From an uncultured Elusimicrobia bacterium (GTDB taxonomy: Bacteria > Elusimicrobiota > Elusimicrobia > UBA1565 > UBA9628), in the NCBI GenBank assembly GCA_903881545.1, contig CAIRTQ010000112.1:1-38673 (forward strand): 38,673 nt of DNA, given 5' to 3'. Below are positions 18,326-25,833 of the stretch, one piece after another (position 1 is the stretch's first letter; each line of letters begins with the position of its first letter). The position numbers and the translations under genes are program-made. The notes below the pieces were generated by a model. The model was not told where the DNA came from, made no database searches, and was given only the letters and a program-made list of their open reading frames with translations.

Positions 18326-19323
18326 AAACCATAGAAACTAGACGATTACCTGACTTGGCGCAGGCTCTCAGTGCGGCGGGCTATTGCGTCGTGGCTCCCA
18401 TAGAAGAGGGCGGCGTTGTCCGCTTCCGGGAGTGGGCTCCGGGCCTGGCCATCGCGCCGGGCGCGGTGCCGGCCAATTCGTCGAAGGACTTCCTGTTCCC
18501 CCGGAGCGAGGTGGTGGCCCGGTTCGCGCTGGAGCCGGGGGGCTTCTCGCCGGCGCCGGTCGAGCGCTCCGCGGTCAAGACTGTCGTGCTCTGCGCGCGC
18601 CCCTGCGACGCCGCGGCGCTGACCGCGCTCGACGCGGTCTTTAATTGGGATTACCGCGACGGGGCCTACAACGCCCGCCGGCAGGCCATGACCGTCGTGA
18701 GCCTGGCCTGCTCCAAAGCGGACGAGCACTGCTTCTGCACGAGCGTGGGCGGCGCTCCGGACGGCGTCGCGGGCGCCGACGCGATCCTGCGGCCCGCGGA
18801 CGGCGGCCAGCTCTTGGTTCTGGATGAGCTGACGGAGAAAGGCCGTGCCCTGGCCCAAGCGGCTGCCGGCACACTCAGCGAAGGCCCGGCGGCTTTGGAT
18901 GCGCCGGCGGTACTGCCGCGGCGGTTTGATTCGGAAGCCGTGGGGCGCTGGCTCGCCGCCAACTTCGAGTCGCCCTTCTGGAAGGAGGCCGCGCTGGCCT
19001 GCCTGGGCTGCGGCGCCTGCGCCTATGCCTGCCCGGTCTGCCATTGCTTCGACCTCCAGGACGAGACGGACCACGCGGAGTGCCGGCGCCTGCGCAACTG
19101 GGATTCCTGCGGCTTCGGACTTTTTACTTTGCATGCCAGCGGGCACAATCCGCGGCCGGACCAATCCGCGCGCTGGCGCCAGCGCGTGATGCATAAATTC
19201 AGCATCTATCCGCAAAAGTTCAAGACGCTCGCCTGCACGGGCTGCGGCCGCTGCTCAAGGCTCTGCCAGGCGGGCATGGCGATCGCCGCGACCTGCGAAC
19301 GCATCGAGGCCCTGGGAAGATGA
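18322..19323 (+). CDS. AsrA/hydrogenase-beta-like dicluster iron-sulfur subunit of the Hdr-Flx module
   Basis: This 333-residue protein resembles the beta subunit of sulfhydrogenase and AsrA of anaerobic sulfite reductase. Recognisable parts are ARPCDAAALTALD (~95), SLACSKADEHCFCTSVGG (~130) and two C-terminal [4Fe-4S] motifs, CLGCGACAYACPVCHC and CTGCGRCSRLCQAG. In such complexes it pairs with an AsrB/PyrK-like flavoprotein, which is the next gene. It therefore belongs to the FlxB/FlxC type and relays electrons from FAD to the Hdr core. It overlaps both neighbours by ATGA. Confidence 0.85.
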   Translation: MKTIETRRLPDLAQALSAAGYCVVAPIEEGGVVRFREWAPGLAIAPGAVPANSSKDFLFPRSEVVARFALEPGGFSPAPVERSAVKTVVLCARPCDAAALTALDAVFNWDYRDGAYNARRQAMTVVSLACSKADEHCFCTSVGGAPDGVAGADAILRPADGGQLLVLDELTEKGRALAQAAAGTLSEGPAALDAPAVLPRRFDSEAVGRWLAANFESPFWKEAALACLGCGACAYACPVCHCFDLQDETDHAECRRLRNWDSCGFGLFTLHASGHNPRPDQSARWRQRVMHKFSIYPQKFKTLACTGCGRCSRLCQAGMAIAATCERIEALGR

Positions 19324-20165
19324 ACGACGACCTTTATAAGCCTTTCCTCATGCGCATCGAGACGGCGCGCGACGAGGCGCCGGACGTGCGCACCTTCCGG
19401 CTCAAGTTCGCCGAGGAAACGGAACGCGCCGAGTTCTTCCAGCGCTACCGTGTGGGCATGTTTGGCCTCTACGGCGTGCCCGGGGAGGGGGAGTCCACCT
19501 TCTGCGTGGCCAGCCCGCCCACCCGGGACGGCTACATCGAGTGCACCTTCCGCAAGGTTGGGCGCGTGACCCAAGCCCTGCAGGAACTCGAGGCCGGCCA
19601 GGCCATTACCTTCCGCGGACCTTACGGAAACCATTTCCCTATCGAGGACTGGAAGGGGCGCGACCTATTGTTCATTGCGGGCGGCATCGCCCTGCCGCCG
19701 ATGCGCAGCGTCATCTGGAATATTTTGGACCGCCGCGCGGAGTTCGGCAAGGTGACGGTGCTCTACGGGGCCCGCACCGCGGCTGACCTCGTCTACAAGG
19801 ACGAGCTGGCCGATTGGGCGGCGCGGCCGGACGTGACCTTGGTGACCACCGTGGACCCGGGCGGCCAGACGCCGGATTGGAAGGGCAAGGTTGGGTTCGT
19901 GCCCGCCGTGCTTAAGGAACTGGCCCCCTCGGCGCAGAACTGCGTCGCCGTGCTTTGCGGCCCGCCCATCATGATCAAGCTCACCTTGCCCGTGCTGGCC
20001 GGCCTGGGATTCTCTGCCAAGGATATCTACACGACCCTGGAGAACCGCATGAAGTGCGGCGTGGGCAAGTGCGGCCGCTGCAACGTGGGCAGCGTCTATG
20101 TGTGCAAGGACGGCCCGGTCTTCACTCTCGAGGATATCTCCCGGCTTCCGGCCGGGGATATGTAG
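19320..20165 (+). CDS. flxA: FlxA/AsrB-like NAD(P)H:acceptor FAD-[2Fe-2S] subunit
   Basis: A 281-residue ferredoxin-reductase-type protein related to AsrB, sulfhydrogenase gamma and PyrK. It has the flavin-binding barrel (FCVASPPTRDGYIECTFRKV), the nucleotide-binding segment (LLFIAGGIALPPMRS, then GKVTVLYGARTAADLVYKDE) and CGPPIMIKLTLPVL. The C-terminal [2Fe-2S] motif is C-x4-C-x2-C-x7-C (KCGVGKCGRCNVGSVYVC). It would oxidise or reduce NAD(P)H for the HdrCBA-MvhD complex. The gene order is the reverse of the flxABCD-hdrABC order I recall for Desulfovibrio, but the parts are the same. A 17-nt gap separates it from the aspartase gene. Confidence 0.87.
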   Translation: MNDDLYKPFLMRIETARDEAPDVRTFRLKFAEETERAEFFQRYRVGMFGLYGVPGEGESTFCVASPPTRDGYIECTFRKVGRVTQALQELEAGQAITFRGPYGNHFPIEDWKGRDLLFIAGGIALPPMRSVIWNILDRRAEFGKVTVLYGARTAADLVYKDELADWAARPDVTLVTTVDPGGQTPDWKGKVGFVPAVLKELAPSAQNCVAVLCGPPIMIKLTLPVLAGLGFSAKDIYTTLENRMKCGVGKCGRCNVGSVYVCKDGPVFTLEDISRLPAGDM

Positions 20166-20182
20166 GCCTCGCGGACGATGTC

Positions 20183-21583
20183 ATGGACGACGCCAGGAGC
20201 GCGCGGACGGAGACGGACCTGCTGGGCGCTCGGGAAGTTCCGGCCGAGCGGCTCTGGGGCGTGCACACCCTGCGGGCCCTGGAGAACTCGGCCGGGGGCG
20301 CTCGGGTCCCTCTGGCGCTGATCCGGGCCCTGGCCCAGGTCAAGAAAGCCTGCTGCCTGACCAACCGGGAACTAGGATTCCTGGAGGCGCGCAAGGCCGA
20401 GGCCATCATCGTGGCCACCGACGAGGTGATCCAGGGCCGCTGGGACGCGGAGTTCCCATTATCCGGCCTCCAGGGTGGAGCCGGGACCTCCACCAACATG
20501 AATGTCAACGAGGTCCTGGCGGGCCGCGCCAGCGAACTGCTCGGCGGCCGACGGGCGGACCGCGCCCTGGTGCGTCCCATCGACGATATCAATCTGCACC
20601 AGTCTACCAACGATGTCTATCCGACGGCCCTTAAGGTCGCCGCCATCCATTCCTTCCGCAGCCTGGCCGTTGCGATCGCGGCGCTGCAAGGGGCACTGCA
20701 GCGCCGGGAGCAGGCCTTCGTTCGCGTCCTTAAGATCGGGCGCACGGAGCTCGTGGAGGCCGTGCCCATGACTTTGGGGATGGAGTTTTCCGCTTTTGCC
20801 GAAGCCGTGGGCCGTGACCGCTGGCGGACCTTCAAATGCGAAGAAAGGCTGCGCACGGTCAACCTCGGCGGCACCGCCCTGGGTACGGGACTGACCGCGC
20901 CGCGAGAGTACATCTTCCTGGTCGTGGAGCGCCTGCGCGAGGTCACGGGACTGCCCCTGGCTCGGGCCGAGAACCTGGTCGCGGAGACCGCGGGGGCCGA
21001 CGTGTTCGTCGAAGTCTCCGGCATCCTCAAGGCCCATGCCTCGACTCTGCTGAAGATGTCCGGGGACCTGCGCCTGCTGGCCATGCTCGGCGAGATCCGG
21101 CTACCCGCCCTGCAGGCGGGCTCCACCGTGATGCCAGGCAAGATCAACCCGGTCCTTTTCGAGCTGGCGTCTCAGGTCGCGCTCAAGACCATCGCCAACG
21201 ACCTGTTGGTGACCGAGGTGGTCAGCCGGGCGCATCTGCAGATCAGCGAACTCCTGCCGCTGCTGGCGGCCGCCCTCTTGGAATCCCTGGAGCTGCTGAC
21301 GGAGCTCGACGGCCGTCTTGCCGCGCACATCGACGGCATCGCCGCCGACGAGGAGCGCTGCCGTGAGGCGCTCTGGCGGAGCCCCGGGCTCATCACCGCC
21401 TTCGTCGCCCGGCTCGGCTACGAGGGGGCCAGCGGCCTGGCCGAGGAATTTCAGAAGCGGGGCGGGGGGGATTGCCACGCCTTCCTGGTGGAGAAGTTCG
21501 GGGCCCAGGTCGTGACCGAGACCCTTTCTCCGGAGAACCTGACCGCTTTAGGATACAGCCGCAAAGCGGGGGCGCCCCGATGA
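20183..21583 (+). CDS. aspA: Divergent aspartate ammonia-lyase (hydrogenase-maturation-linked)
   Basis: This 466-residue member of the fumarase/aspartase superfamily releases ammonia from aspartate, giving fumarate. It has QGGAGTSTNMNVNEVLA (~96), NLHQSTNDVYPTA (~137), GGTALGTGLTAPRE and the signature GSTVMPGKINP. In the segment between LRLL and EIRLP, about five residues normally present (SGPRxG in classical aspartases) are missing. The ATG at 20183 was chosen at the point where family similarity begins. The stop overlaps hydF by ATGA, placing the gene tightly inside the H-cluster maturation block. A role in supplying ammonia for the amine bridge of the H-cluster is a reasonable inference. 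A general amino-acid catabolic role is the alternative. Confidence 0.88.
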   Translation: MDDARSARTETDLLGAREVPAERLWGVHTLRALENSAGGARVPLALIRALAQVKKACCLTNRELGFLEARKAEAIIVATDEVIQGRWDAEFPLSGLQGGAGTSTNMNVNEVLAGRASELLGGRRADRALVRPIDDINLHQSTNDVYPTALKVAAIHSFRSLAVAIAALQGALQRREQAFVRVLKIGRTELVEAVPMTLGMEFSAFAEAVGRDRWRTFKCEERLRTVNLGGTALGTGLTAPREYIFLVVERLREVTGLPLARAENLVAETAGADVFVEVSGILKAHASTLLKMSGDLRLLAMLGEIRLPALQAGSTVMPGKINPVLFELASQVALKTIANDLLVTEVVSRAHLQISELLPLLAAALLESLELLTELDGRLAAHIDGIAADEERCREALWRSPGLITAFVARLGYEGASGLAEEFQKRGGGDCHAFLVEKFGAQVVTETLSPENLTALGYSRKAGAPR

Positions 21584-22845
21584 ACGGATCTCCCAAGGCG
21601 GTGCGCTTTCAGATCGGCCTATTCGGGCGGACCAACACGGGAAAGTCGAGCCTGCTCAATTACATCGCCGGCTCCGATGTGGCCGTGACCTCGCCCGTGG
21701 CCGGCACCACCACGGACGTGGTGGAGAAGGCGATGGAGCTCCTGCCCTTGGGCCCGGTGCTCTTCCTGGACACGGGCGGTTTGGACGACGCGTCCGCGTT
21801 AGGCGACCGGCGCCGGCAGAAGACCGCCGCGGCCTTCCGCCGCTGCGACGCGGTCCTGCTCATCCTGGAGGCGTCGGCTTGGGGAGAGGTCGAGGATTCC
21901 ATCCTCAAGTCCTGCGCGGAACATGAGCTGCCTTTGATCCTGGTGGTCAATAAAATCGATCTCCGCCAGCCGTCTGCGGAGGAGCTGGAGGCGCTGCGCC
22001 GCAGGTCCGCCCATGTCTTGACCGTATCCTGCCGCAGGCCCGAAGACCGGGAGGTATTCCTGGCCGGCCTCAAAGCGGCTCTGCAAGCGGCGGCTCCCGA
22101 GGTCTTGCGCCAGGCCCCGCCCCTGATTTCGGACCTCGTGCCAGCCGGCGGCCTGGTTGTGTTCGTGGTGCCCATCGACCTACAGGCGCCTAAAGGCCGG
22201 CTCATCCTCCCGCAGGTGCAGAGCATCCGCGAGGCTCTGGATAGTGACGCGGCCGCGCTCGTGGTCAAGGAGCGCGAGCTTTCGGCTATCCTGGGGCGCC
22301 TCAACCAAAAGCCTGACCTCGTGGTCTGTGACTCGCAGGCCGTGCTCAAGGTCACGGCCGATGTGCCTTCGGACGTCCCATGCACCACCTTCTCCATCCT
22401 TTTCGCGCGCGCCAAGGGCGACCTCGTGGCCGCAGCCCGGGGCGCGGGAGGGCTCTCCCAACTGCGCGAGGGCGACCGCGTGCTCATCGCCGAGGCTTGC
22501 ACCCACCACGCCTTGGAAGACGACATCGGCCGGGTCAAGATCCCCCGCTGGCTGCGCCAGTTCACCGGGGTGGGCCTGGATATCTTGGTCTGCAGCGGCC
22601 ACGATTTTCCCGAGGATCTTTCGACTTATCGGCTCGTCGTCCATTGCGGGGCCTGCACCATGAACCGCCGGGAGATGCTCGGCCGGCTGGCCGAGGCCGG
22701 GCGGGCCGGGGTGCCGGTCACGAACTATGGCGTGGCCATCGCCGCCCTGCAGGGTGTGGCGGGGCGGGTACTCAAGCCTTTCCCGGCGGCCCATGAGGCT
22801 TTTCGCCAAGCCCAGGAAGCCGGCGACGGACGGAGACAGTCATGA
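21580..22845 (+). CDS. hydF: HydF, [FeFe]-hydrogenase maturation GTPase and scaffold
   Basis: A 421-residue protein that assembles the 2Fe subcluster and delivers it to HydA. The GTPase domain has GRTNTGKSS (P-loop, ~12-20), GTTTD, DTGG and NKID. The dimerisation domain follows, then the cluster-binding domain with the CxH motif in EACTHHALE and HCGAC about 50 residues later. The pattern matches the family, and the length is slightly above the usual ~400. The start codon overlaps the aspartase stop, and the end overlaps hydG, so the maturases are translated together. Confidence 0.96.
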   Translation: MNGSPKAVRFQIGLFGRTNTGKSSLLNYIAGSDVAVTSPVAGTTTDVVEKAMELLPLGPVLFLDTGGLDDASALGDRRRQKTAAAFRRCDAVLLILEASAWGEVEDSILKSCAEHELPLILVVNKIDLRQPSAEELEALRRRSAHVLTVSCRRPEDREVFLAGLKAALQAAAPEVLRQAPPLISDLVPAGGLVVFVVPIDLQAPKGRLILPQVQSIREALDSDAAALVVKERELSAILGRLNQKPDLVVCDSQAVLKVTADVPSDVPCTTFSILFARAKGDLVAAARGAGGLSQLREGDRVLIAEACTHHALEDDIGRVKIPRWLRQFTGVGLDILVCSGHDFPEDLSTYRLVVHCGACTMNRREMLGRLAEAGRAGVPVTNYGVAIAALQGVAGRVLKPFPAAHEAFRQAQEAGDGRRQS

Positions 22846-24224
22846 ATATCGTGGACGGCAAGGATATAGAGACTCGGCTGGAGTCCGCGCCGAAGCCGGA
22901 GCGGTCTCGGGTGCGCGAAGTGCTGGGCCGGGCCCGAGAACTCAAAGGTTTGTCCGATCCCGATGTCCTGACCCTGCTCGCCACGCAGGACCCGGAGCTC
23001 GTGCAGGAATGCTTCGATGCCGCGCGCTGGGCCAAGCGGGAGATCTACGGCAACCGGATCGTCTATTTTGCTCCGCTCTACATATCCAACCTCTGCGGCA
23101 ACGACTGCCCCTACTGCGCCTTCCGGGAGGCCAACCGCAGCCTGCCGCGCCGGGCCTTGTCCCAGGATGAGATCCGCAAGGAGACGGAGGAGCTCATCGA
23201 TCAGGGCCACAAGCGCGTCCTGATGGTCTCGGGAGAGGACTATCCCGAGGGCGGGCTGGGGTACATCTTCAAGAGCATCCGGACGGTCTATTCCGTCCGC
23301 AAAAGCCATGGCAACATCCGTCGCGTCAATGTGAACATCGCGCCCTTGAGCGTGGAGGAGTTCCGCGCCCTCAAAGCCGAGGATATCGGCACCTACCAGT
23401 GCTTTCAGGAGACCTACCACGAGCCGACCTATAGCCGTCTGCACCGGAAGGGGTCCAAGGCGGATTACCGCAACCGGCTGGAGGTCATGGACAGGGCCTT
23501 GGAGGCCGGAATCAACGACGTGGGCATCGGCGTGCTCTTCGGGCTCTCCGATTGGCGCTTCGAGGTCCTGGCCATGCTGGCGCATATCCGGCACTTGGAG
23601 GAGCGTTTTGGCGTGGGTCCGCATACGATCTCGGTGCCGCGCCTGGAGCCGGCCTTGGGCTCGCCCTTGAGCCGCAATCCCCCGCACGCGGTCTCGGACC
23701 AGGATTTCCTCAAGATCATCGCGGTCCTGCGCTTGGCCGTTCCCTACACCGGGATGATCCTGAGCACCCGCGAGGGCGTGGCGATCCGGCGCGCGGCTTT
23801 AGAATTGGGGATCTCCCAGATATCGGCCGGCTCGCGGACCGATCCGGGCGGCTATGCCGCCGGAGACCAGTCCGAATCCGGCCAGTTCTCGGTGGGAGAT
23901 TCGCGGCCCTTGCGGGAAGTGGTGGAGGACGTACTCGATCAGGGGCATATCCCTTCCTTCTGCACCGGCTGCTATCGGCTGGGCCGGGTCGGCAAGGACT
24001 TCATGGACCTGGCCAAGCCCGGGCTCATCAAGGCGCACTGCCTGCCCAACGCCCTGTTGACCTTTGCGGAGTACCTGTGCGATTTTGGCGGCCCCGGACT
24101 ATCGAAGAAGGGATTTGCCGCCATCGACCGGATGATAGAGACGGATGTCCCGGGGCCGGTGCGCACCAAGGTCAGAGGGCTCCTGGAGCGCGTCCGCTCG
24201 GGCGAGAGGGATATCTACCTGTGA
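22842..24224 (+). CDS. hydG: HydG, radical-SAM tyrosine lyase for CO/CN ligands of the H-cluster
   Basis: This 460-residue enzyme cleaves tyrosine to yield the Fe(CO)2CN unit of the H-cluster. The radical-SAM motif is CGNDCPYC (CX3CX2C, nt ~23095). The C-terminal auxiliary cluster has the diagnostic CX2CX22C, beginning at FCTGCYRLGR and ending at KAHCLPN. These separate HydG from ThiH, which lacks the second cluster. The length matches the family. It overlaps hydF and hydE. Confidence 0.96.
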   Translation: MNIVDGKDIETRLESAPKPERSRVREVLGRARELKGLSDPDVLTLLATQDPELVQECFDAARWAKREIYGNRIVYFAPLYISNLCGNDCPYCAFREANRSLPRRALSQDEIRKETEELIDQGHKRVLMVSGEDYPEGGLGYIFKSIRTVYSVRKSHGNIRRVNVNIAPLSVEEFRALKAEDIGTYQCFQETYHEPTYSRLHRKGSKADYRNRLEVMDRALEAGINDVGIGVLFGLSDWRFEVLAMLAHIRHLEERFGVGPHTISVPRLEPALGSPLSRNPPHAVSDQDFLKIIAVLRLAVPYTGMILSTREGVAIRRAALELGISQISAGSRTDPGGYAAGDQSESGQFSVGDSRPLREVVEDVLDQGHIPSFCTGCYRLGRVGKDFMDLAKPGLIKAHCLPNALLTFAEYLCDFGGPGLSKKGFAAIDRMIETDVPGPVRTKVRGLLERVRSGERDIYL

Positions 24225-25276
24225 CGATGACACGGGCGGAGGTCTTGGCTTGGCTGCGCGAGGAGGATCCCGCGCGCCTGAAGAAGCTCTGGGGCCGCGC
24301 GGACCGGCTGCGCCGGCGCTGCGTCGGGGATGCGGTGCATCGCCGCGGCCTCATCGAGATATCCAACCACTGCGTGCGGGCCTGCTGCTATTGCGGGCTG
24401 CGCGTGGCCAACTCCAAGCTGCCTCGCTACCGCATGAGCGACGACGAGATCATGGCCGCCGTCAAGCAGGCGGTCGGATTCGGCTACGGCACCGTGGTCT
24501 TGCAAGCGGGCGAGGATCCGGGATTGCGGAAGGACCGGATCACCGGACTGGTCCGCCGCATCAAATCCGAGACGCCCTTGGCCGTGACGCTTTCCCTGGG
24601 CGAGCGCGAGCCCGAGGAATTCTGCGCCTGGCGCGAGGCGGGCGCGGACCGTTATCTATTGCGCTTTGAGACCTCGGACCCGGAGCTCTTCGCCAAGATC
24701 CATCCCAGCCTGCCGGACAAGAGGTCGGACCGGATGGCTTTGCTGAAGGTCCTGGGCTGCCTGGGCTACGAAGTGGGCAGCGGGGTCATGGTCGGCATCC
24801 CCGGGCAAACCTTTGGGAGCCTGGCCCATGATCTTCTGGCATTCCAGACTATGGAACTCGACATGATCGGGGTTGGTCCGTTTCTGCCGCATCCGGGCAC
24901 CCCGCTGGGATCCGGCTGGATGCCGCGGGCTTTGCGCGCCGGCGCGCAGGTTCCCGCGACCGCCGAGATGACCTGCAAGGCGATTGCTTTAGCCCGGCTG
25001 CTGTGCCCGGTAGCCAACATTCCCAGCACTACGGCCTTGGCCACCATCGAGCCAGAACAGGGCCGTGAAATGGGCCTGCGGCGCGGCGCCAACGTGGTCA
25101 TGCCCAACCTCACGCCGGTGCGCTATCGTGCCGCCTATGAGATCTATCCGAACAAGGCCTGCATCTCAGAGAACGCGGATGCCTGCCATGGCTGTCTGGA
25201 CCGGCGCATCCGCGCCTTAGGGCGCTGGCCGGGCACGGGTCCGGGCGGCCGCAAGCGCGTCGCTTCGAAGAGTTAA
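24221..25276 (+). CDS. hydE: HydE, radical-SAM maturase of the H-cluster
   Basis: About 351 residues. The radical-SAM motif is CVRACCYC (CX3CX2C). An auxiliary cluster is suggested by CISENADACHGC (C-x7-C-x2-C), the spacing known from Thermotoga HydE. HydE acts on the HydG product to build the thiolate-bridged diiron precursor. Two starts are possible: GTG 24221, overlapping the hydG stop as GTGA and about 10 nt from GAGAGGG, or ATG 24227. I favour GTG for spacing. It is the last gene of the long operon; I see no convincing hairpin terminator in the 104 bases after it. Confidence 0.94.
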   Translation: MTMTRAEVLAWLREEDPARLKKLWGRADRLRRRCVGDAVHRRGLIEISNHCVRACCYCGLRVANSKLPRYRMSDDEIMAAVKQAVGFGYGTVVLQAGEDPGLRKDRITGLVRRIKSETPLAVTLSLGEREPEEFCAWREAGADRYLLRFETSDPELFAKIHPSLPDKRSDRMALLKVLGCLGYEVGSGVMVGIPGQTFGSLAHDLLAFQTMELDMIGVGPFLPHPGTPLGSGWMPRALRAGAQVPATAEMTCKAIALARLLCPVANIPSTTALATIEPEQGREMGLRRGANVVMPNLTPVRYRAAYEIYPNKACISENADACHGCLDRRIRALGRWPGTGPGGRKRVASKS

Positions 25277-25327
25277 TCCTGAAATCAGCTCTGGCCGGAA
25301 GGTGGTGCGGTTGGCGTCCCTTTTGTT

Positions 25328-25356
25328 TTGTAAGATCGGATGTTATATGCTATAAA
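25328..25356 (+). promoter_or_regulatory. Sigma-70-type promoter of the fur-feoAB operon
   Basis: TTGTAA at 25328-25333 and TATAAA at 25351-25356 are separated by 17 bases. The predicted start of transcription is near 25363, inside the palindrome that follows, and 18 bases before the ATG of the Fur-like gene. The placement gives direct repression by steric block. Confidence 0.75.
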
Positions 25357-25380
25357 TGATATTGAGATATCAATATCATT
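25355..25380. promoter_or_regulatory. Fur-box-like palindromic operator
   Basis: AATGATATTGA and TCAATATCATT are perfect 11-bp arms around the 4-base spacer GATA, ending directly at the start codon. The arms resemble the Fur core TGATAAT-N-ATTATCA more than Zur or PerR boxes. The site overlaps the predicted transcription start, implying iron-dependent autorepression of the operon. Confidence 0.8.
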
Positions 25381-25833
25381 ATGCCTGATCGCGCTGACTC
25401 CGATATTTCCGCCCTGCTCGCCAACGGCAGTCTGCGCCTGACGCGGCCTCGCCGCCTCATCTGGCGGCACCTGGCCGCAGCCGGGGCGCACGCTTCGGCC
25501 GAGGGCATTTACCAAGCCCTGCGCCGGGGCCGCGCGCCATTGGGGCGCGCCACCGTGTTCCGGACCCTGAAGCTTTTCGCACGGCTGGGCATCGCGGCCA
25601 GCACCGACGCGGCCGCACCGCGGCGCCGCTTCGAAGCCGCGGCTGGCAAGGCCCACCATGACCATATGACCTGCCTCGGCTGCGGGACGGTGGTCGAGTT
25701 CACCAGCCTCGCCATCGAGCGCCTGCAGGAAGCCGAGGCCAGGCGTCGCGGCTTCCAGATTGTCGGGCATTCCCTGGAGGTCACCGGCTATTGCCCGCGC
25801 TGCGTAGCCGCCCGCGGCAGGAGGCGGCCATGA
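25381..25833 (+). CDS. fur: Fur-family metal-dependent repressor
   Basis: This 150-residue protein has the winged-helix N-terminus (LTRPRRLIWRHL, then GRATVFRTLKLFARLGI) and the metal-binding region with HHDHMTCLGCG and a second CxxC (YCPRC) near the end. These make the structural zinc site and the regulatory site of Fur/PerR/Zur proteins. The operator in front of it and its coupling to feoAB (ATGA overlap) favour iron sensing. PerR-type peroxide sensing cannot be excluded, since a superoxide dismutase gene lies 4 kb away. Confidence 0.88.
   Translation: MPDRADSDISALLANGSLRLTRPRRLIWRHLAAAGAHASAEGIYQALRRGRAPLGRATVFRTLKLFARLGIAASTDAAAPRRRFEAAAGKAHHDHMTCLGCGTVVEFTSLAIERLQEAEARRRGFQIVGHSLEVTGYCPRCVAARGRRRP

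Noticed and set aside
25277-25327. Possible terminator for the long operon after hydE.
   Set aside because: Only weak, interrupted pairing and no clean hairpin followed by T-rich sequence, so not annotated.
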